Origin: Lepidurus packardi
Taxonomy: Eukaryota; Arthropoda; Branchiopoda; Notostraca; Triopsidae
Assembly: GCA_023053545.1 (NCBI GenBank)
Contig: JAKZAN010000007.1
Span: forward strand, 186,001-250,000
Length of the DNA: 64,000 nt
Reading direction: 5' to 3'
This document shows positions 1 through 10,825 of the stretch, in pieces. Below the pieces are notes generated by a model. It saw nothing but the letters and a program-made list of their open reading frames with translations. It was not told the DNA's origin and did no database searches. The position numbers and the translations under genes are program-made. The stretch's first letter is position 1, and the number at the start of each line of letters is the position of its first letter.

Positions 1-1
1 G

Positions 2-3000
2 CTCCGCCTCCGACCGCGTTCCCCGACGCTTCCTGATTTTGACGCATGGTTGGCCGACCAAGTCATGGCGGAAAGGCTGGTACGGCCTACGTGTAAGCCA
101 GAACCGACGAAACGAGAAGGGAGTGTTCCGAAGACTCCCAACACAACGGAACCGCGTTTCTCCCCGACCGTACTAGCAACGAGTATCGACAATCGCGATA
201 GCACGACAAATGAATGTATTGTCTGCAACGAGCAGCACCCGATCGAAGACTGTGACAAGTTCACAGGTCTTTCGCCAACCGAGAGGATTTCAGTGGCGAA
301 GCGCAAGGGTCTCTGTTTTAGGTGCCTCCGCAATGGGCACCTAGGCAGACAATGTAACCGAACAGACATTTGCGAGGTTAACGGCTGTAAGTCCTTGCAC
401 CACAAGCTACTACATGGTGCACCCCGAAGCAGTTACGAAGCAAATTCCGCTACGACCATCAGAACTGGAAACTCACCGAACAGCGAAGAGAAACCAGCCG
501 TTCCGATGATCAACGCTGTGGCTTCTAATAGGGCAGTCGGCCGAACGCTGCTCTACGTAACCCCAGTGAGGCTTAAGGCAGAAGGCAGGTACTTCGACAC
601 CTTCGCCTTATTTGACCCTGGTAGCGAGGTCACCCTAATCCGAAACGACGCAGCAGCACAGCTTGGACTACAAGGAGATCCGGTACGCCTGCAACTCGGA
701 ACATATCATGGTCAAGATCCAGAAGTAGATGCGCACAGGGTGAACTTTTCCATCGAATCCATAGACCGGACAACGACAATCGAAATTCCAAAGGCACTCT
801 CCGTTCCCCGAGTGAACGTTTCGCGATGGTATATTAATTGGCCCGAAGAAAAGAAGAAATGGTCTCACTTGGCAGATCTCGACCTACCTGAAGTCGACGC
901 GTCTCAGGTTACCGTACTCGTGGGCCACGATGCGATCAGAGCGCACAAACAACTCGATTGGCGCGAACCACCTCCAGGTGTATCAGCCCCGACCGCTATG
1001 TTAACACGTTTTGGTTGGTCCGTCGTTGGGTGCTACCCTTTCTGGACCCCGGAATCGCGTCCTGCCAGCTGCAACATGATTAGATGTGAGCCCTCACTCG
1101 AACTACAAGACCTCCACGGATTGGTGGAGAAATTCTGGACCATAGAAACGCTAGGGATCGCAAAAAAGGATATCCCAGCTAGTCCAGAAGACACGAAGGC
1201 CTTGCAAGTCTTCGAGAGTTCCATCTACCATGACGGAGAACGCTTCGAGATCGGCTTGCCATGGAAGTCTCCAGAAACTACCCTACCTAACAATCGAAGT
1301 TCCGCCCTGAAGCGTTTATTCACGATGGAGAGGAGATTTGCTCGGGACCCCGAATTCGCTATAAGATACGAGGCCGTAATCGACGAATACATCTCCCTCG
1401 GACACGCGAGACCACTGCAGCCCAACGAACTCGAAGCCCCCAAGGGTCGAACTTGGTTTCTTCCCCATCATGGGGTGATCAACCCCAACAAACCCGATAA
1501 GATACGCGTAGTCTTCGATGCCTCAGCGAAACACGATGGTGTTTCCCTAAATTGCTGCCTGCTTCGAGGTCCCGATTTCATCGTCAGTTTACCCGGACTT
1601 CTCACTAGACTCCGTGAAGGTCTTGTTGCTGTTTCGTCGGACGTGGAAAAAATGTTCCACCAAGTTAGGGTGAAACCGGAAGATCAAGCTGCTCTCCGCT
1701 TCCTTTGGAGGTCACCCGGAGAGACGTCGGCCCCACGCACTTATCAGATGACCGTCCAAATCTTTGGAGCGGTATCATCACCCTCAATCTGCATGTTTGC
1801 TCTGCGAAGGACGGCGGAAGCCTTTTCACCTGACCGGCCAGACCTCATCGAAAAAATCAAAGCAAACATGTATGTTGATAACTTACTGGACTCCAGTAAT
1901 ACGGAGGAACAGGTGTTTGCAACCTGTAGTGAGCTATCTAACCTGTTGCGTCGCGGTGGGTTCAAACTGACTAAGTGGCTGTCCAGCTCTAGAAGGGTGA
2001 TGGGATCTCTTCCAAGCGTCGAACGTTTGGACCCGAAGCTGGACCTCGACCTAGATGAACTCCCGATTGAACGGACGCTTGGAATGCTATGGAACGCTGA
2101 AAGGGACACATTGTCTTTCAAGATCACCATTGGAGAGTGCAAGTACACCAAAAGGAATGTCCTAAGGACGGTATCAAGCATTTTCGATCCGCTTGGCTTC
2201 CTGTCACCGGTGATACTTGTGGCAAAATCCCTCCTCCAGGAGATTTGGCGTCTCAACATCGATTGGGACGAAGACCTGCCATCAGGGCTCGCGAACACCT
2301 GGGAGTCTTGGCTAAGCGAACTCGAATGTCTTAATTCGTTATCCATCGACCGCTGTTTCAGAAGAGATGACACTCCGATTTCCTCCGCCCAACTCCACAC
2401 GTTCAGTGACGCTTCCGAAATAGGATACGGCGCGGTGAGTTACCTGAGATTGTTCTACACTTCTGGAGAACGGTCAGTGGTATTTGTCATGTCTAAGTCT
2501 CGCGTTGCCCCCATAAAACAACTAACGATTCCGAGACTCGAACTTCTTGGAGCACTGGTGGCGGCACGTTTGTCTTGTACAGTTATGAAGGAGCTCGCGA
2601 TGCCCGTACAGGAGTCCTACCTCTGGACCGACTCCACGACAGTATTAAAATGGTTGCGTTCAACCTATCGTCTTACTACATTCGTGGCTAACAGGGTCGG
2701 AGAGATCCTAGAGCTTACGGACCCTACACAGTGGCGTCACATTGCCGGGAAGCAGAACCCAGCTGACGAATGCAGCCGTGGACTGTTGGCTCGAGACTTC
2801 GTTAATGGAAAACGCTGGTTCAGCGGCCCCGACTTCCTGCTTACTCCGCAAATCACCTGGTCGAACCAAGACACGTTCGAGCAAAGTCTGATTCACGATC
2901 CGGAAGTCGTCCTAACGAAATGGGCCGGCCTTATAGAGGAACCCACAAAGGAGATAGACGACCTGTTCGAGAAGTCATCCCGTCTCGCGCGAATCAGGCG

Positions 3001-4453
3001 TGTTGTCGCATACATTCTTCGCTTCGCCCGAAACTGCCGGGTAAACTCCGAAAACAGAAAACGCGGATGCCTTGATGCTGTGGAGCTGAGAGGGGCTATG
3101 ATAATATGCCTCAAGACGGCCCAGCTTTCTTCTTTCGCCGAAGAGCATAAGGCCTTACAAGACGGCAATGGAATTAAGGTCAGCTCACGTCTCTCAAAGC
3201 TGAACCCAGTCATCGACCATGACGGGCTGATCCGAGCGGATGGAAGAATCCAGCACGCCCAAGTTGATCCCGATACTCGCAACCCGATTCTTTTATGCCC
3301 GAACCATCCACTCACAACTCTGATAATCCGCGACATCCACGAACGTTTATTGCACCCCTCTACTGAACGCACGCTTTGCGAATTACAGCAGACATATTGG
3401 GTGTTACGTGGACGGTCAACAGTACAAGGCATGGTACGGAAGTGTGTAACTTGTCGGAAGGCAAGGAGTCAGCCGCAAATTCCCATGATGGCGGCCCTAC
3501 CAAAGGATCGTCTGCAATCGTCCATGCCAGCATTTACGAACACAGGCGTCGACTTTTTTGGCCCTTTGCAAGTAGTTATTCACCGCAGAATACACAAACG
3601 CTATGGATGCATTTTTACCTGCTTAGTCACGCGGGCCGTCCATATTGAACTCACCGAATCGTTGGATGCCGACTCGTTTTTAATGGCCCTACGACGGTTT
3701 ATCGGTAGGCGTGGCTGCCCCGTTATCTGCTACAGCGACAACGGAACCAATTTAGTAGCGGGCGAAAGGATACTACGAGAAGGTTTGCAAAACCTAAAAT
3801 CTGACAAGTTGCTAAATGACGTTTCCGAGAGGGGAATTACTTGGCACTTCTCCCCCCCTGCGGCTCCACACTTTGGGGGTGCATGGGAGCGGATGGTTCG
3901 CTCTGCCAAGGTCGCCTTGCGTGCTACCTTAAAAAACCGAACGGTAACCTACGAGGTACTCGCCACCGTAATGGTAGAGGTTGAGTCGCTTATCAACAGC
4001 CGCCCCTTAACTCACGTTAGCCTGGACCATCGTGACCTGCAGCCGCTAAAGCCGAACCACTTTCTCTTGGGGAGGGCTAATCCCAACATTCCCCCTGACA
4101 TCTTCTGCGAGGAGGAAGTTAGCTCCCGGAAGCGTTGGCGTTCTTCACAAATCATTGCTAATGGATTTTGGCGACGTTGGTTAAGGGAATACGTTCCCAA
4201 CTTGATCGAGCGTCGGACATGGCTTAAGGCTCGGCGAAATTTACGACCGGGAGACGTCGTAATTGTAGTGGACAACAATAGTCCCCGAGGGCGGTGGCCT
4301 TTAGGCCGTGTTACTGAAACCATCCCGGGACCGGATGGTGTCGTTCGCACCGCGGTCATCAAGACTGTGAGCGGTGAATATGTTAGACCCGTGACGAAAC
4401 TGTGCCTACTTGAAGAAGCTGAAGACGCCACCCCAGAAGACTCGGCTGTTTAA
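2..4453 (+). CDS. pol: BEL/Pao gag-pol polyprotein (3' part: CCHC, protease, RT, RNase H, integrase)
   Basis: The frame is open from base 2, so the real start is upstream; the first in-frame ATG is not the start. Counting residues from the TTG at base 50: a zinc knuckle with CFRC at 89-92; an aspartic protease with DPGSE at 189-193; a BEL/Pao reverse transcriptase with YVDN at 608-611; an RNase H with FSDAS near 785; a zinc-binding integrase N-terminus near 1097; and the integrase core with GVDFFGP near 1165, YSDNGTN near 1228 and a Glu in VESLINSRP near 1311. About 1,480 residues are present with no stop or frameshift, so this copy may be functional if its gag is intact. The protein would be cleaved into enzymes that copy the RNA and integrate the cDNA. 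The BEL/Pao assignment rests on the YVDN motif and on resemblance to the other two BEL copies here. Confidence 0.93.
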   Translation, partial: LRLRPRSPTLPDFDAWLADQVMAERLVRPTCKPEPTKREGSVPKTPNTTEPRFSPTVLATSIDNRDSTTNECIVCNEQHPIEDCDKFTGLSPTERISVAKRKGLCFRCLRNGHLGRQCNRTDICEVNGCKSLHHKLLHGAPRSSYEANSATTIRTGNSPNSEEKPAVPMINAVASNRAVGRTLLYVTPVRLKAEGRYFDTFALFDPGSEVTLIRNDAAAQLGLQGDPVRLQLGTYHGQDPEVDAHRVNFSIESIDRTTTIEIPKALSVPRVNVSRWYINWPEEKKKWSHLADLDLPEVDASQVTVLVGHDAIRAHKQLDWREPPPGVSAPTAMLTRFGWSVVGCYPFWTPESRPASCNMIRCEPSLELQDLHGLVEKFWTIETLGIAKKDIPASPEDTKALQVFESSIYHDGERFEIGLPWKSPETTLPNNRSSALKRLFTMERRFARDPEFAIRYEAVIDEYISLGHARPLQPNELEAPKGRTWFLPHHGVINPNKPDKIRVVFDASAKHDGVSLNCCLLRGPDFIVSLPGLLTRLREGLVAVSSDVEKMFHQVRVKPEDQAALRFLWRSPGETSAPRTYQMTVQIFGAVSSPSICMFALRRTAEAFSPDRPDLIEKIKANMYVDNLLDSSNTEEQVFATCSELSNLLRRGGFKLTKWLSSSRRVMGSLPSVERLDPKLDLDLDELPIERTLGMLWNAERDTLSFKITIGECKYTKRNVLRTVSSIFDPLGFLSPVILVAKSLLQEIWRLNIDWDEDLPSGLANTWESWLSELECLNSLSIDRCFRRDDTPISSAQLHTFSDASEIGYGAVSYLRLFYTSGERSVVFVMSKSRVAPIKQLTIPRLELLGALVAARLSCTVMKELAMPVQESYLWTDSTTVLKWLRSTYRLTTFVANRVGEILELTDPTQWRHIAGKQNPADECSRGLLARDFVNGKRWFSGPDFLLTPQITWSNQDTFEQSLIHDPEVVLTKWAGLIEEPTKEIDDLFEKSSRLARIRRVVAYILRFARNCRVNSENRKRGCLDAVELRGAMIICLKTAQLSSFAEEHKALQDGNGIKVSSRLSKLNPVIDHDGLIRADGRIQHAQVDPDTRNPILLCPNHPLTTLIIRDIHERLLHPSTERTLCELQQTYWVLRGRSTVQGMVRKCVTCRKARSQPQIPMMAALPKDRLQSSMPAFTNTGVDFFGPLQVVIHRRIHKRYGCIFTCLVTRAVHIELTESLDADSFLMALRRFIGRRGCPVICYSDNGTNLVAGERILREGLQNLKSDKLLNDVSERGITWHFSPPAAPHFGGAWERMVRSAKVALRATLKNRTVTYEVLATVMVEVESLINSRPLTHVSLDHRDLQPLKPNHFLLGRANPNIPPDIFCEEEVSSRKRWRSSQIIANGFWRRWLREYVPNLIERRTWLKARRNLRPGDVVIVVDNNSPRGRWPLGRVTETIPGPDGVVRTAVIKTVSGEYVRPVTKLCLLEEAEDATPEDSAV

Positions 4454-4483
4454 TAAGTTTTGGGAACAAAACTGGGCCGGCGT

Positions 4484-4799
4484 TGTTCCGGACAAGTACA
4501 GTCCGGAAGGGGAAAGAATGAAAGGAAAGGGAATGGAAGGGAAAGAGAAAGAGGGACAAAGGGGAGCTCGCGGTTGTCTCGAAAGGGAGAAAGGCAGTTG
4601 CGATTGAACAGTGAGAAAGAAGGTTGTAGAAAGGTTTTGATGAAAGGTAATCTAAGTGACGTGGGTGTTGGGTGGGGGTTACTTGAGTTTGGAGCTTTGT
4701 GTTACGTTCGAGTTAAATACATTCGACCTGACTTTTCTCCCTTAACACGAACCTCGATCGCCAATTGCCCAACGGTGTTGGCCATAACTGTTGGTAACA
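4484..4799 (+). repeat. 3' LTR of BEL-1
   Basis: The 316 bp segment starts TGTTCCGG and ends GGTAACA, the TG...CA termini expected of an LTR. It starts 30 bp after the pol stop codon and directly after ACTGGGCCGGCGT, which is shared with BEL-F and probably includes the plus-strand primer site. At 4800 the sequence changes abruptly to antisense reverse transcriptase of BEL-2. The matching 5' LTR and the left copy of the target duplication lie outside the window, so the LTR cannot be confirmed by self-comparison. Confidence 0.75.
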
Positions 4800-6541
4800 T
4801 GGACCGTCATCTGGAATGTCTGAGGCGGTTCGAAGCTTCCGGGAACTCGCCATACGAAGCGAAGTGCAGATTGGTCCTCTGCTCTGACACGCACTTGATG
4901 ATACATCTTTTCGATGTCTGCGCTTAAAGGAATGGGATTCTGACGAAAACGGAGCAAAACTCCTAGCGAACTTGTGAGGAGGTCTGGTCCTTTTCGCAAT
5001 GAGTCGTTGAGACTCGTATCATTGAACCGTGCCGACGCGTCGAAGACCACTCGTACTTTCCCCGGCTTGAGGGGATGAACAACTCCGTGATGGGGTAAAT
5101 AACATGTTTTGTTGCTTGATGTTTTGACCTCCGCAGAAGATAACTTCCTGGCGTGTCCTAAACGAACGTACTCTTCGACACTTGCGGCATATTTTTGCGC
5201 CAGATTGGGATCTTTGGACAGCTTTCGCTCGAGCGTAAAGAACCGTCGCATAGCTAGGCTTCTGTTATCCGGGAGGCAGGGCTGGTCTACTTTCCACAAT
5301 AGGCCCGATTCATATCGCCCGTTGACGCACTTGGTGGTGTCTCTCAATAAACGCAGCGCTCTTTCGTCATCTTCGCTTTTAGGAGCTTCTTTGTTGGTAA
5401 TCACCAGGGAATCCGTTCTCCAAAAGTGTTCCACTAAATTGAGTAGAGTTTCAGTTCCAGAGTCGCAACGCGTGAGGTTGACTCTCTTGACTGATCCAAA
5501 TGACGAATTTGCTGGCATTGAACCTGCTAAGCACCAGCCAAACGGTGTGAGTATTCCTTCGGGACCATTGACGCCTGGTGGTGGCTTTCGGACATCGAAT
5601 TGATCGTGGACGTTGCGTGCGGTCATGCCCAACAGGATTGTTACGCGCGACGAGTCGGTAGACTCAATTGGTAGGTCCGCTAAGTAAGACCATCGATCCT
5701 TCTCCCGAGGCCAATTCACTCGCCGACAGCTTTGGTGTATTTCAGGAACGGTATAGGCTTTGTTTATCATGAAGGTGTTGTCGTCCCTTTTATTGGCCAC
5801 TTCGAAGTTGACGATGCGACTCGGGAACGTAGGGTCTCGCCCGTGGTAAGTGCCTAGTCGCACCTGGCGCGTAGTACCTTGAAGACCAAGGACGTCTGCC
5901 ATGTCTTGCTTAATGAGTGAGACTTCGCTACCATTATCCAACACTGCGAATGTATCGACACATTTTCCGTTTGCGTGAATTTGGACGGGAACGACTTTTA
6001 ACAATGCCACTTCCACCGTGTGACCTTGAGACGTAAAGCAGACGTGTCCTTCTACTTGAGCTTCTTCAGAGGAGTCGCTCTTGGATGAATTACTCGCGTC
6101 TGACTGTTGGCCGTTTGCCCGAGGTGCTCCATGAAGTAAAGCGTGGTGTCGTCCTTTACAACTGTTGGTTCCACACGTAATTTTGCGCCTACAATCCCTT
6201 GATCGGTGCCCAGGAATGAGGCATCGAAAGCAACTCTTCGTGTCTTTGACGACAGCCATTCGCTCTTCTAAAGTGAGCGCTTCAAACTTCTTGCAATTGG
6301 GAAGTCTATGTTCTTCTTGACACAGTGAGCACGAACGGCTGGAAGACAAGGAGGGCGCTTGGTTCGAAGACGGGGGGGACGCTTTGTTAGGCGACACGGA
6401 AGGAGCTAAAGTGGATAAAATCGTGGGTGATTTACCTTTATCCTTTGCCTTGTTTGCGTTGGTTTCCTTTGGAGGTTGATAGGGTTTAGCGAGGACCGAT
6501 GTTGGTTGAACGAAAGATTCACCCTTTACTACCCTGCCAAG
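4800..6541 (-). pseudogene. pol: BEL-2 CCHC-protease-RT fragment, truncated by BEL-1
   Basis: The open frame reads 6541 to about 4800. It contains paired zinc knuckles (CSLCQEEHRLPNC and CFRCLIPGHRSRDC), an aspartic protease with a DNGSE catalytic triplet in place of the DPGSE of BEL-1, and the N-terminal half of the RT through the QMTVHV segment. It then runs into the BEL-1 LTR and ends in unrelated residues. RT catalytic residues, RNase H and integrase are missing from the window. The in-frame TGA near 6542 separates it from gag, where BEL-1 has Trp in the matching DFDAW segment, so it is a nonsense mutation. Confidence 0.85.
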
Positions 6542-7719
6542 TCATTCGTCGAAATCCAACAAGTTGGGCATTCGCTGTAATTTAAGGATTTGTTGGCCCC
6601 ACAGACTTAGGTAGTGGGCGGGAAGCTTGCTTCGCATTTGTTGTAGAACGGACGGGGCCAATAGGTCTTGCTCATATCCCGCGCTTTGCATAGTAACCAC
6701 TGATCCATGCAGTTCGGAGAAAAACCGTTCAAGCGCGCGAAAATCCATGGTCTTGACTGCTTGGATGTTGATCAAGTCTTCGGCAAATGCGTTTGAAACG
6801 ATTATAGGGTGACCATATCTTTCTTGTAGTTCGCGAAGAGCTTGCGGGTACAGATTTGGGCTGAGGAAGGTTTGTGCAATCGACTTTTGGATATGAGGGG
6901 CGAGGAGCTCACGAAGGTACGCTAGCCGTTGAGCGTTGTCCGAGACCACGTTGTGGACAAGGCTCTTGAATTTCGCCAGAAACATCGGCCATTCCCTTGG
7001 GTCGCCATTAAACGCCTTTATTGTGAGCTTCGATAAATGGCTGCTGCAGGACGTTGAATGCGATTTATTTGGTCTCTCGTTATCTATGTCGAAAATCCAG
7101 GCGTCCGATGAAGAAGCAAAAGGTGGTGGATCCCATTGTTCCTGTCGCCTATTTGGAACTCCATGCGGAGGTAAGTCTTCGCGACGCGCAGCTAAATCGT
7201 TGGAGGCGATGTGCCTATTCGAAGTCTTACTCTGGATTTCGCGATCCAACTGCTGGATTCGTAAATGCGCACGGGCAAGACCTCGTTCAAGTCGTGTCTG
7301 CCACTCTTGACGATCCTGTAATCCGGCTGTGTCGTCAGGCTTCCTTGGCGGCGGCGACCATCGCATCCGTTGATCTGGCACTGTCTGCTCCTTTCACTAT
7401 GCAGCTGTGCGGAGGGGTATGTTTTCGGGCGCACGGAACGAGACTGTTCTTGAACTGTCTCTCCTAGCTCACCGGGCATGGCCTCTGGCTGCGTTGGACG
7501 GAGCGCTATTAGTTCTTGCCGAACTTGCGGCCAGAAGTCTTCTGCAGTCGATTTAGGTAGCTGTGGCGCGTGCTCTCTTGACCGAGCCGATCTTGAAGAT
7601 TCAACTGATTTCGATGAACGGGAATCGCGAGACGAAGGCGGCTCTGCTGCTCTTGAAGTTAAATGCTCTTCAATGAGAAGGAAACAAGCTGACGTTTGCT
7701 TTTCCACCAGCGTAAAGTA

Positions 7720-7910
7720 CAGTACTGAAATTAAGTATCGTTCCTATGGTTTTCGAAATTGACCAATCACAGCGCTTTTCCACTGTTTGGATGGGTTTTT
7801 ACATTGCTTGCCTACTTCTACGCTCAGGTAGGGTTCTCAACAAGTCCCTCCTAGTCCCCAGTTAATTAAAGAGCAGGTCAGTCAATTAAATGCTCCTTAG
7901 TAGCGAAGCT
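7720..7910 (+). repeat. Left TIR of Tc1-A
   Basis: 191 bp inverted repeat, partner at 9786-9976, with one A/G difference near position 27. Such long TIRs are typical of IR/DR-type Tc1 elements. Confidence 0.93.
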
Positions 7911-8321
7911 TTCTGTGTAAAGCTCGTCTCTTTCGTGAGTCTGGTAAGAATCTTTCTGAATCTTCCTGTATAACTTGGTAAAGTTAATTAAATATTGAGA
8001 ACAACAATGCTATCTGAACACATACTGGATCTTATGAAAGAAGGTAAAAGGGATTAGGAGAGAATCATAGATTTCTCCGTTTTTCTTTCCGTGAAAGCGG
8101 TGCTGGGGGAAAGAACGGATATCCGTGTTGAGGGTCACGACGAAGAGGACTTCATACTGAATATTAACAACCTTTTACTTCGCACCTAAATCAACACAGA
8201 AAAAATGTGATTCCTTCCGACATTAATCCCTTTTCACCTGCTATATATAAACTTGAACAAAATCCAAGACGTGTTAAAACAGCCTTGATCTTCTCGAAGT
8301 TGTGTTAACTTTACCCAAGTC

Positions 8322-9699
8322 ATGGAAAGACGATTTAGAAATATTTTACCTAGACCCCCTGTTATTCAGAATGATCTCCCGGAAGCCCAGCAGCTTGTCC
8401 GTCGTCTACCAAATCTTCGCACTAGTTACCACACTTCCGAAGTAAGCGACTTGGAAATCTATTCTTTTGAGTTTAAACATAATCAAATTATCTAGGCAGA
8501 AAGAGGCCACATACTTGGGCTACGTAATGTTGGGGGTGCTGTGCGGGAAACTGCCAGATTAGTCGGACGAAGCAAACCAACCGTGCGTCGGTGGGAACAT
8601 CGGTTCAACGAAACCGGAAGCGTGAGAAAAAAGGTAATATCTTGAATGCACTATTGTTATTATTCCATTTTATCGTATTCAGTGTTTTTAAAAAAACTAA
8701 AATAAAATTCATAAATAGGATATCCCTGGGCGCATTTCCACCATCTCTGAAGGAGACCGCGTCCAATTGTTAGCCGTAATTCAAGAAAACCCCTTCAACA
8801 GCTCCAAAATCATAGCATCCGAAGCTGGACTAGATATTTCTCCCCAGTGGACGAATACATTGTTGAGAAGGGAAGGTTTTAAATGCTGCCGGCCGCTAGT
8901 GAAGTTTTCCCTTGAGGACCGTCATAAAGAAACGCGCTCCGGCTACGCGGAGATCTATCGAGACGCGACTGAAGACTACTGGATCAACTCCGTTGTATTT
9001 TCCGATGAAACAACTCTTTCGTCGGATTGGTTCGGCCCTCAGCGAGTTTTTCGAGAGGTAAGCATCGCCGTTTTTTAAATTTGCTTTTCTTTTCTCCTTT
9101 GTCTAATCTTTGCTACCGCATGTCTGTTTTCACAGGTTAATACGCGGCTGGAAGACAGACACATCATCCAGCGCGACAGGAGCGGACGCTTTTCCGTTCC
9201 CTTGTTCGCATGGTTCAGTGGAGCCGTGGGACCTAGTCCCCTGCAAAGAATAGATGGACGTTTCAATTCGCATCAGTATGTTGAGATGATGAGACAGGAA
9301 CTTCCAATCATGCGAGATTTGCTGGGCCACCAATTTACATATCAACAAGACAATTCTCCCATCCACACTGCAAGAATTGTGAGAGACTTCTTCCGTGAAG
9401 AAAACGTAAATCTCCTACCGCACCCCCCCAAGTCACCCGACCTAAATCCTATCGAAAATGCTTGGGCTGAGCTGAAAAAAAATATGAAGTATAACTAACA
9501 TCCTTAAATATAGATATCCATTTTTAATTTTTATTTAATTAGTTTTAACGTGCGAAATGCAGAACAATTGTTTGCGGAGGCCGAGCGTGTGTGGGATAAG
9601 ATGTCAGACAACATTGACTTCTGGTCCAAGCTGGCAGCATCTATGCCTAGGAGATTGGAAGAGTGTCGGGAGAACGGGGGGGGGGGGGGGTCATACTAG
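8322..9699 (+). CDS. Tc1-A transposase (spliced, DD34E), apparently intact
   Basis: Five exons can be read: 8322-8441, 8496-8633, 8719-9057, 9136-9488 and 9543-9699. All introns are GT...AG, 54-85 bp long, and the frame is kept throughout (369 codons including stop, about 368 aa). An N-terminal helix-turn-helix region (ETARLVGRSKPTVRRW) is followed by a DDE core with VVFSDET, QQDNSPIHTA and PDLNPIENAW. Exactly 34 residues separate the second Asp from the Glu, the Tc1 signature. A run of 15 G encodes five Gly before the stop. The exon model is mine from splice signals and frame. The C-terminal exon is supported by close similarity to the last exon of Tc1-B. Confidence 0.88.
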
Positions 9700-9785
9700 C
9701 TATTGATGAAAAATAAAGTTTCTGGATTGATGGTCGCCAAGCATTTTCTTTGCTTTGACCTTTTGTTTGTCAGGGAAAAGGGATT

Positions 9786-9976
9786 AGCTTCGCTACTAAG
9801 GAGCATTTAATTGACTGACCTGCTCTTTAATTAACTGGGGACTAGGAGGGACTTGTTGAGAACCCTACCTGAGCGTAGAAGTAGGCAAGCAATGTAAAAA
9901 CCCATCCAAACAGTGGAAAAGCGCTGTGATTGGTCAATTTCGAAAACCACAGGAACGATACTTAATTTCAGTACTG
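9786..9976 (-). repeat. Right TIR of Tc1-A
   Basis: Inverted copy of 7720-7910, ending CAGTACTG at the TA dinucleotide at 9977-9978. Confidence 0.93.
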
Positions 9977-10298
9977 TACATCTCTCGATTTTTCCTTTGA
10001 GGGCCATCGTAGCCCGCAGCCTTTATGTAGCGCTGGTTGATGTCGTTGAGCTTTTCAAGGCTTGAGGCGAGATGTTTGCGCATGATGGCTAGCGCGCTTC
10101 GGCTTCCTCGATTCACGATATGCGTTTGAATCTCCTCAATTTCCCTTTCAAGCGCCTGCTTATACTCCGTGCGAAACCCGCGAAGAGTGGAGCTCACTTC
10201 CTTCGGACCTAACTCCTCGGATGACTGATACTCTTCGGCGGTCGCCATATTGGAAGCCGCTTCTAGTGAGCGCGTGGTAGACACTTCAGATTACGTTT

Positions 10299-10314
10299 CC
10301 CGGTCGATGCACCA
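10299..10314 (-). other. Primer-binding site of BEL-2
   Basis: On the minus strand the sequence is TGGTGCATCGACCGGG, four bases inside the LTR end. The same 16 bases occur at 47,072-47,087 in BEL-F, also a few bases inside its LTR. A TGG start is what pairing with the CCA end of a tRNA requires. The tRNA was not identified. Confidence 0.8.
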
Positions 10315-10318
10315 ATAA

Positions 10319-10825
10319 TGTTCCGAACAACCCAGTTAAAATGCCACGCGTATGGCTGCCCACGGAATTAGGGGAAACGAAAACTGTTAGATACTCGGAA
10401 ACTCTGTTCGCAACCGTGATTAATATATTATTCCGTATTTCGGTTGCCACGAGGAACAATATGCCACGTACACTGCGATTCAGATCCGTATCTTTGCTCT
10501 TACCAACAACAACTGTCTGTATTCTTCCAAAAAGGCCCTCCCTTTACATCAAACCGATCGATAAAGGATCAAAAGGAGAAAGTGGAGACCGGAGAGAGAG
10601 AAATAGTAAACACAACCGAAAAGAAGAAGAAAACAAAACTCTTTCGGACTTCAGTCCGGAACACTGTATGTGCCTGTGAACTAATAAACCACTTCACTAG
10701 TACGTATAAATATTACTATTATGCTTTATTTACTTACAGCTTCAACTGTCTTAAACATGGTGTGTTTAGAACCCGCATTCTCGAACCGCGAACTCGGTTT
10801 CAGTTTGGTGCAGTTGTCGCGAACA
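10319..10825 (-). repeat. 5' LTR of BEL-2
   Basis: The inner edge is well defined by the primer-binding site (minus strand ends GGAACA before it). The outer edge is placed at 10,825 because the minus strand there begins TGTTCGCGAC. An AATAAA-type polyadenylation signal lies inside on the minus strand near 10,724-10,730. The length of about 507 bp is inferred, since the 3' LTR is not in the window. Confidence 0.55.

Larger units (their letters stand above)
1..4799 (+). mobile_element. BEL/Pao LTR retrotransposon BEL-1, 5' end outside window
   Basis: The window opens inside the gag-pol frame of a BEL/Pao element and runs to the end of its 3' LTR at 4799. An uninterrupted pol frame is followed by a CTGGGCCGGC tract and an LTR beginning TGT and ending ACA. 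The same CTGGGCCGGC tract precedes the 3' LTR of the complete BEL-F copy at 52,929, which fixes the LTR start. Immediately after 4799 the sequence resumes on the other strand in mid reverse transcriptase of BEL-2. I infer that BEL-1 inserted into BEL-2 and that the missing half of BEL-2 lies before the window. Confidence 0.88.
7720..9976 (+). mobile_element. Tc1 transposon Tc1-A with 191-bp terminal inverted repeats
   Basis: Bases 7720-7910 and 9786-9976 are inverted copies of one another with a single mismatch that I could see. Both ends start CAGTACTGAAATTAAG. The element is flanked by TA on both sides (7718-7719, 9977-9978), the Tc1/mariner target duplication. Removing the element and one TA restores the gag frame of BEL-2. 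The near-identical TIRs and the open transposase suggest a recent insertion. Confidence 0.95.
6542..10284 (-). pseudogene. gag: BEL-2 gag, split by Tc1-A
   Basis: The frame starts with ATG at 10,284, just downstream of the primer-binding site. It runs to the TA at 9977-9978 and continues in frame past Tc1-A from 7719. It then changes frame between about 7,400 and 7,310 and ends at an in-frame TGA near 6542. The C-terminal gag part contains FNGDPREWPMF and AYLRELLAPH. These closely match the gag of BEL-F (FSGDPRDWPLF, AYLRELLAPN), which supports the call. The N-terminal third is rich in Glu, Arg and Ser and probably coiled. The gag frameshift and the stop make this a dead copy. Confidence 0.82.
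4800..10825 (-). mobile_element. BEL/Pao LTR retrotransposon BEL-2, interrupted and decayed
   Basis: On the minus strand the order is an LTR (10,825-10,319), a primer-binding site (10,314-10,299), gag, zinc knuckles, protease and reverse transcriptase, ending abruptly at 4800 in the RT domain where BEL-1 begins. The primer site TGGTGCATCGACCGGG is identical to that of BEL-F. Tc1-A is inserted in gag at 7720-9976. The copy has at least one gag frameshift and an in-frame stop near 6542, so it is inactive. The outer LTR boundary is inferred from a TGT start only. Confidence 0.85.

Noticed and set aside
1744-2400. 218-codon open frame antisense to BEL-1 RT
   Set aside because: Shadow of the strongly coding sense frame; no recognisable domain.
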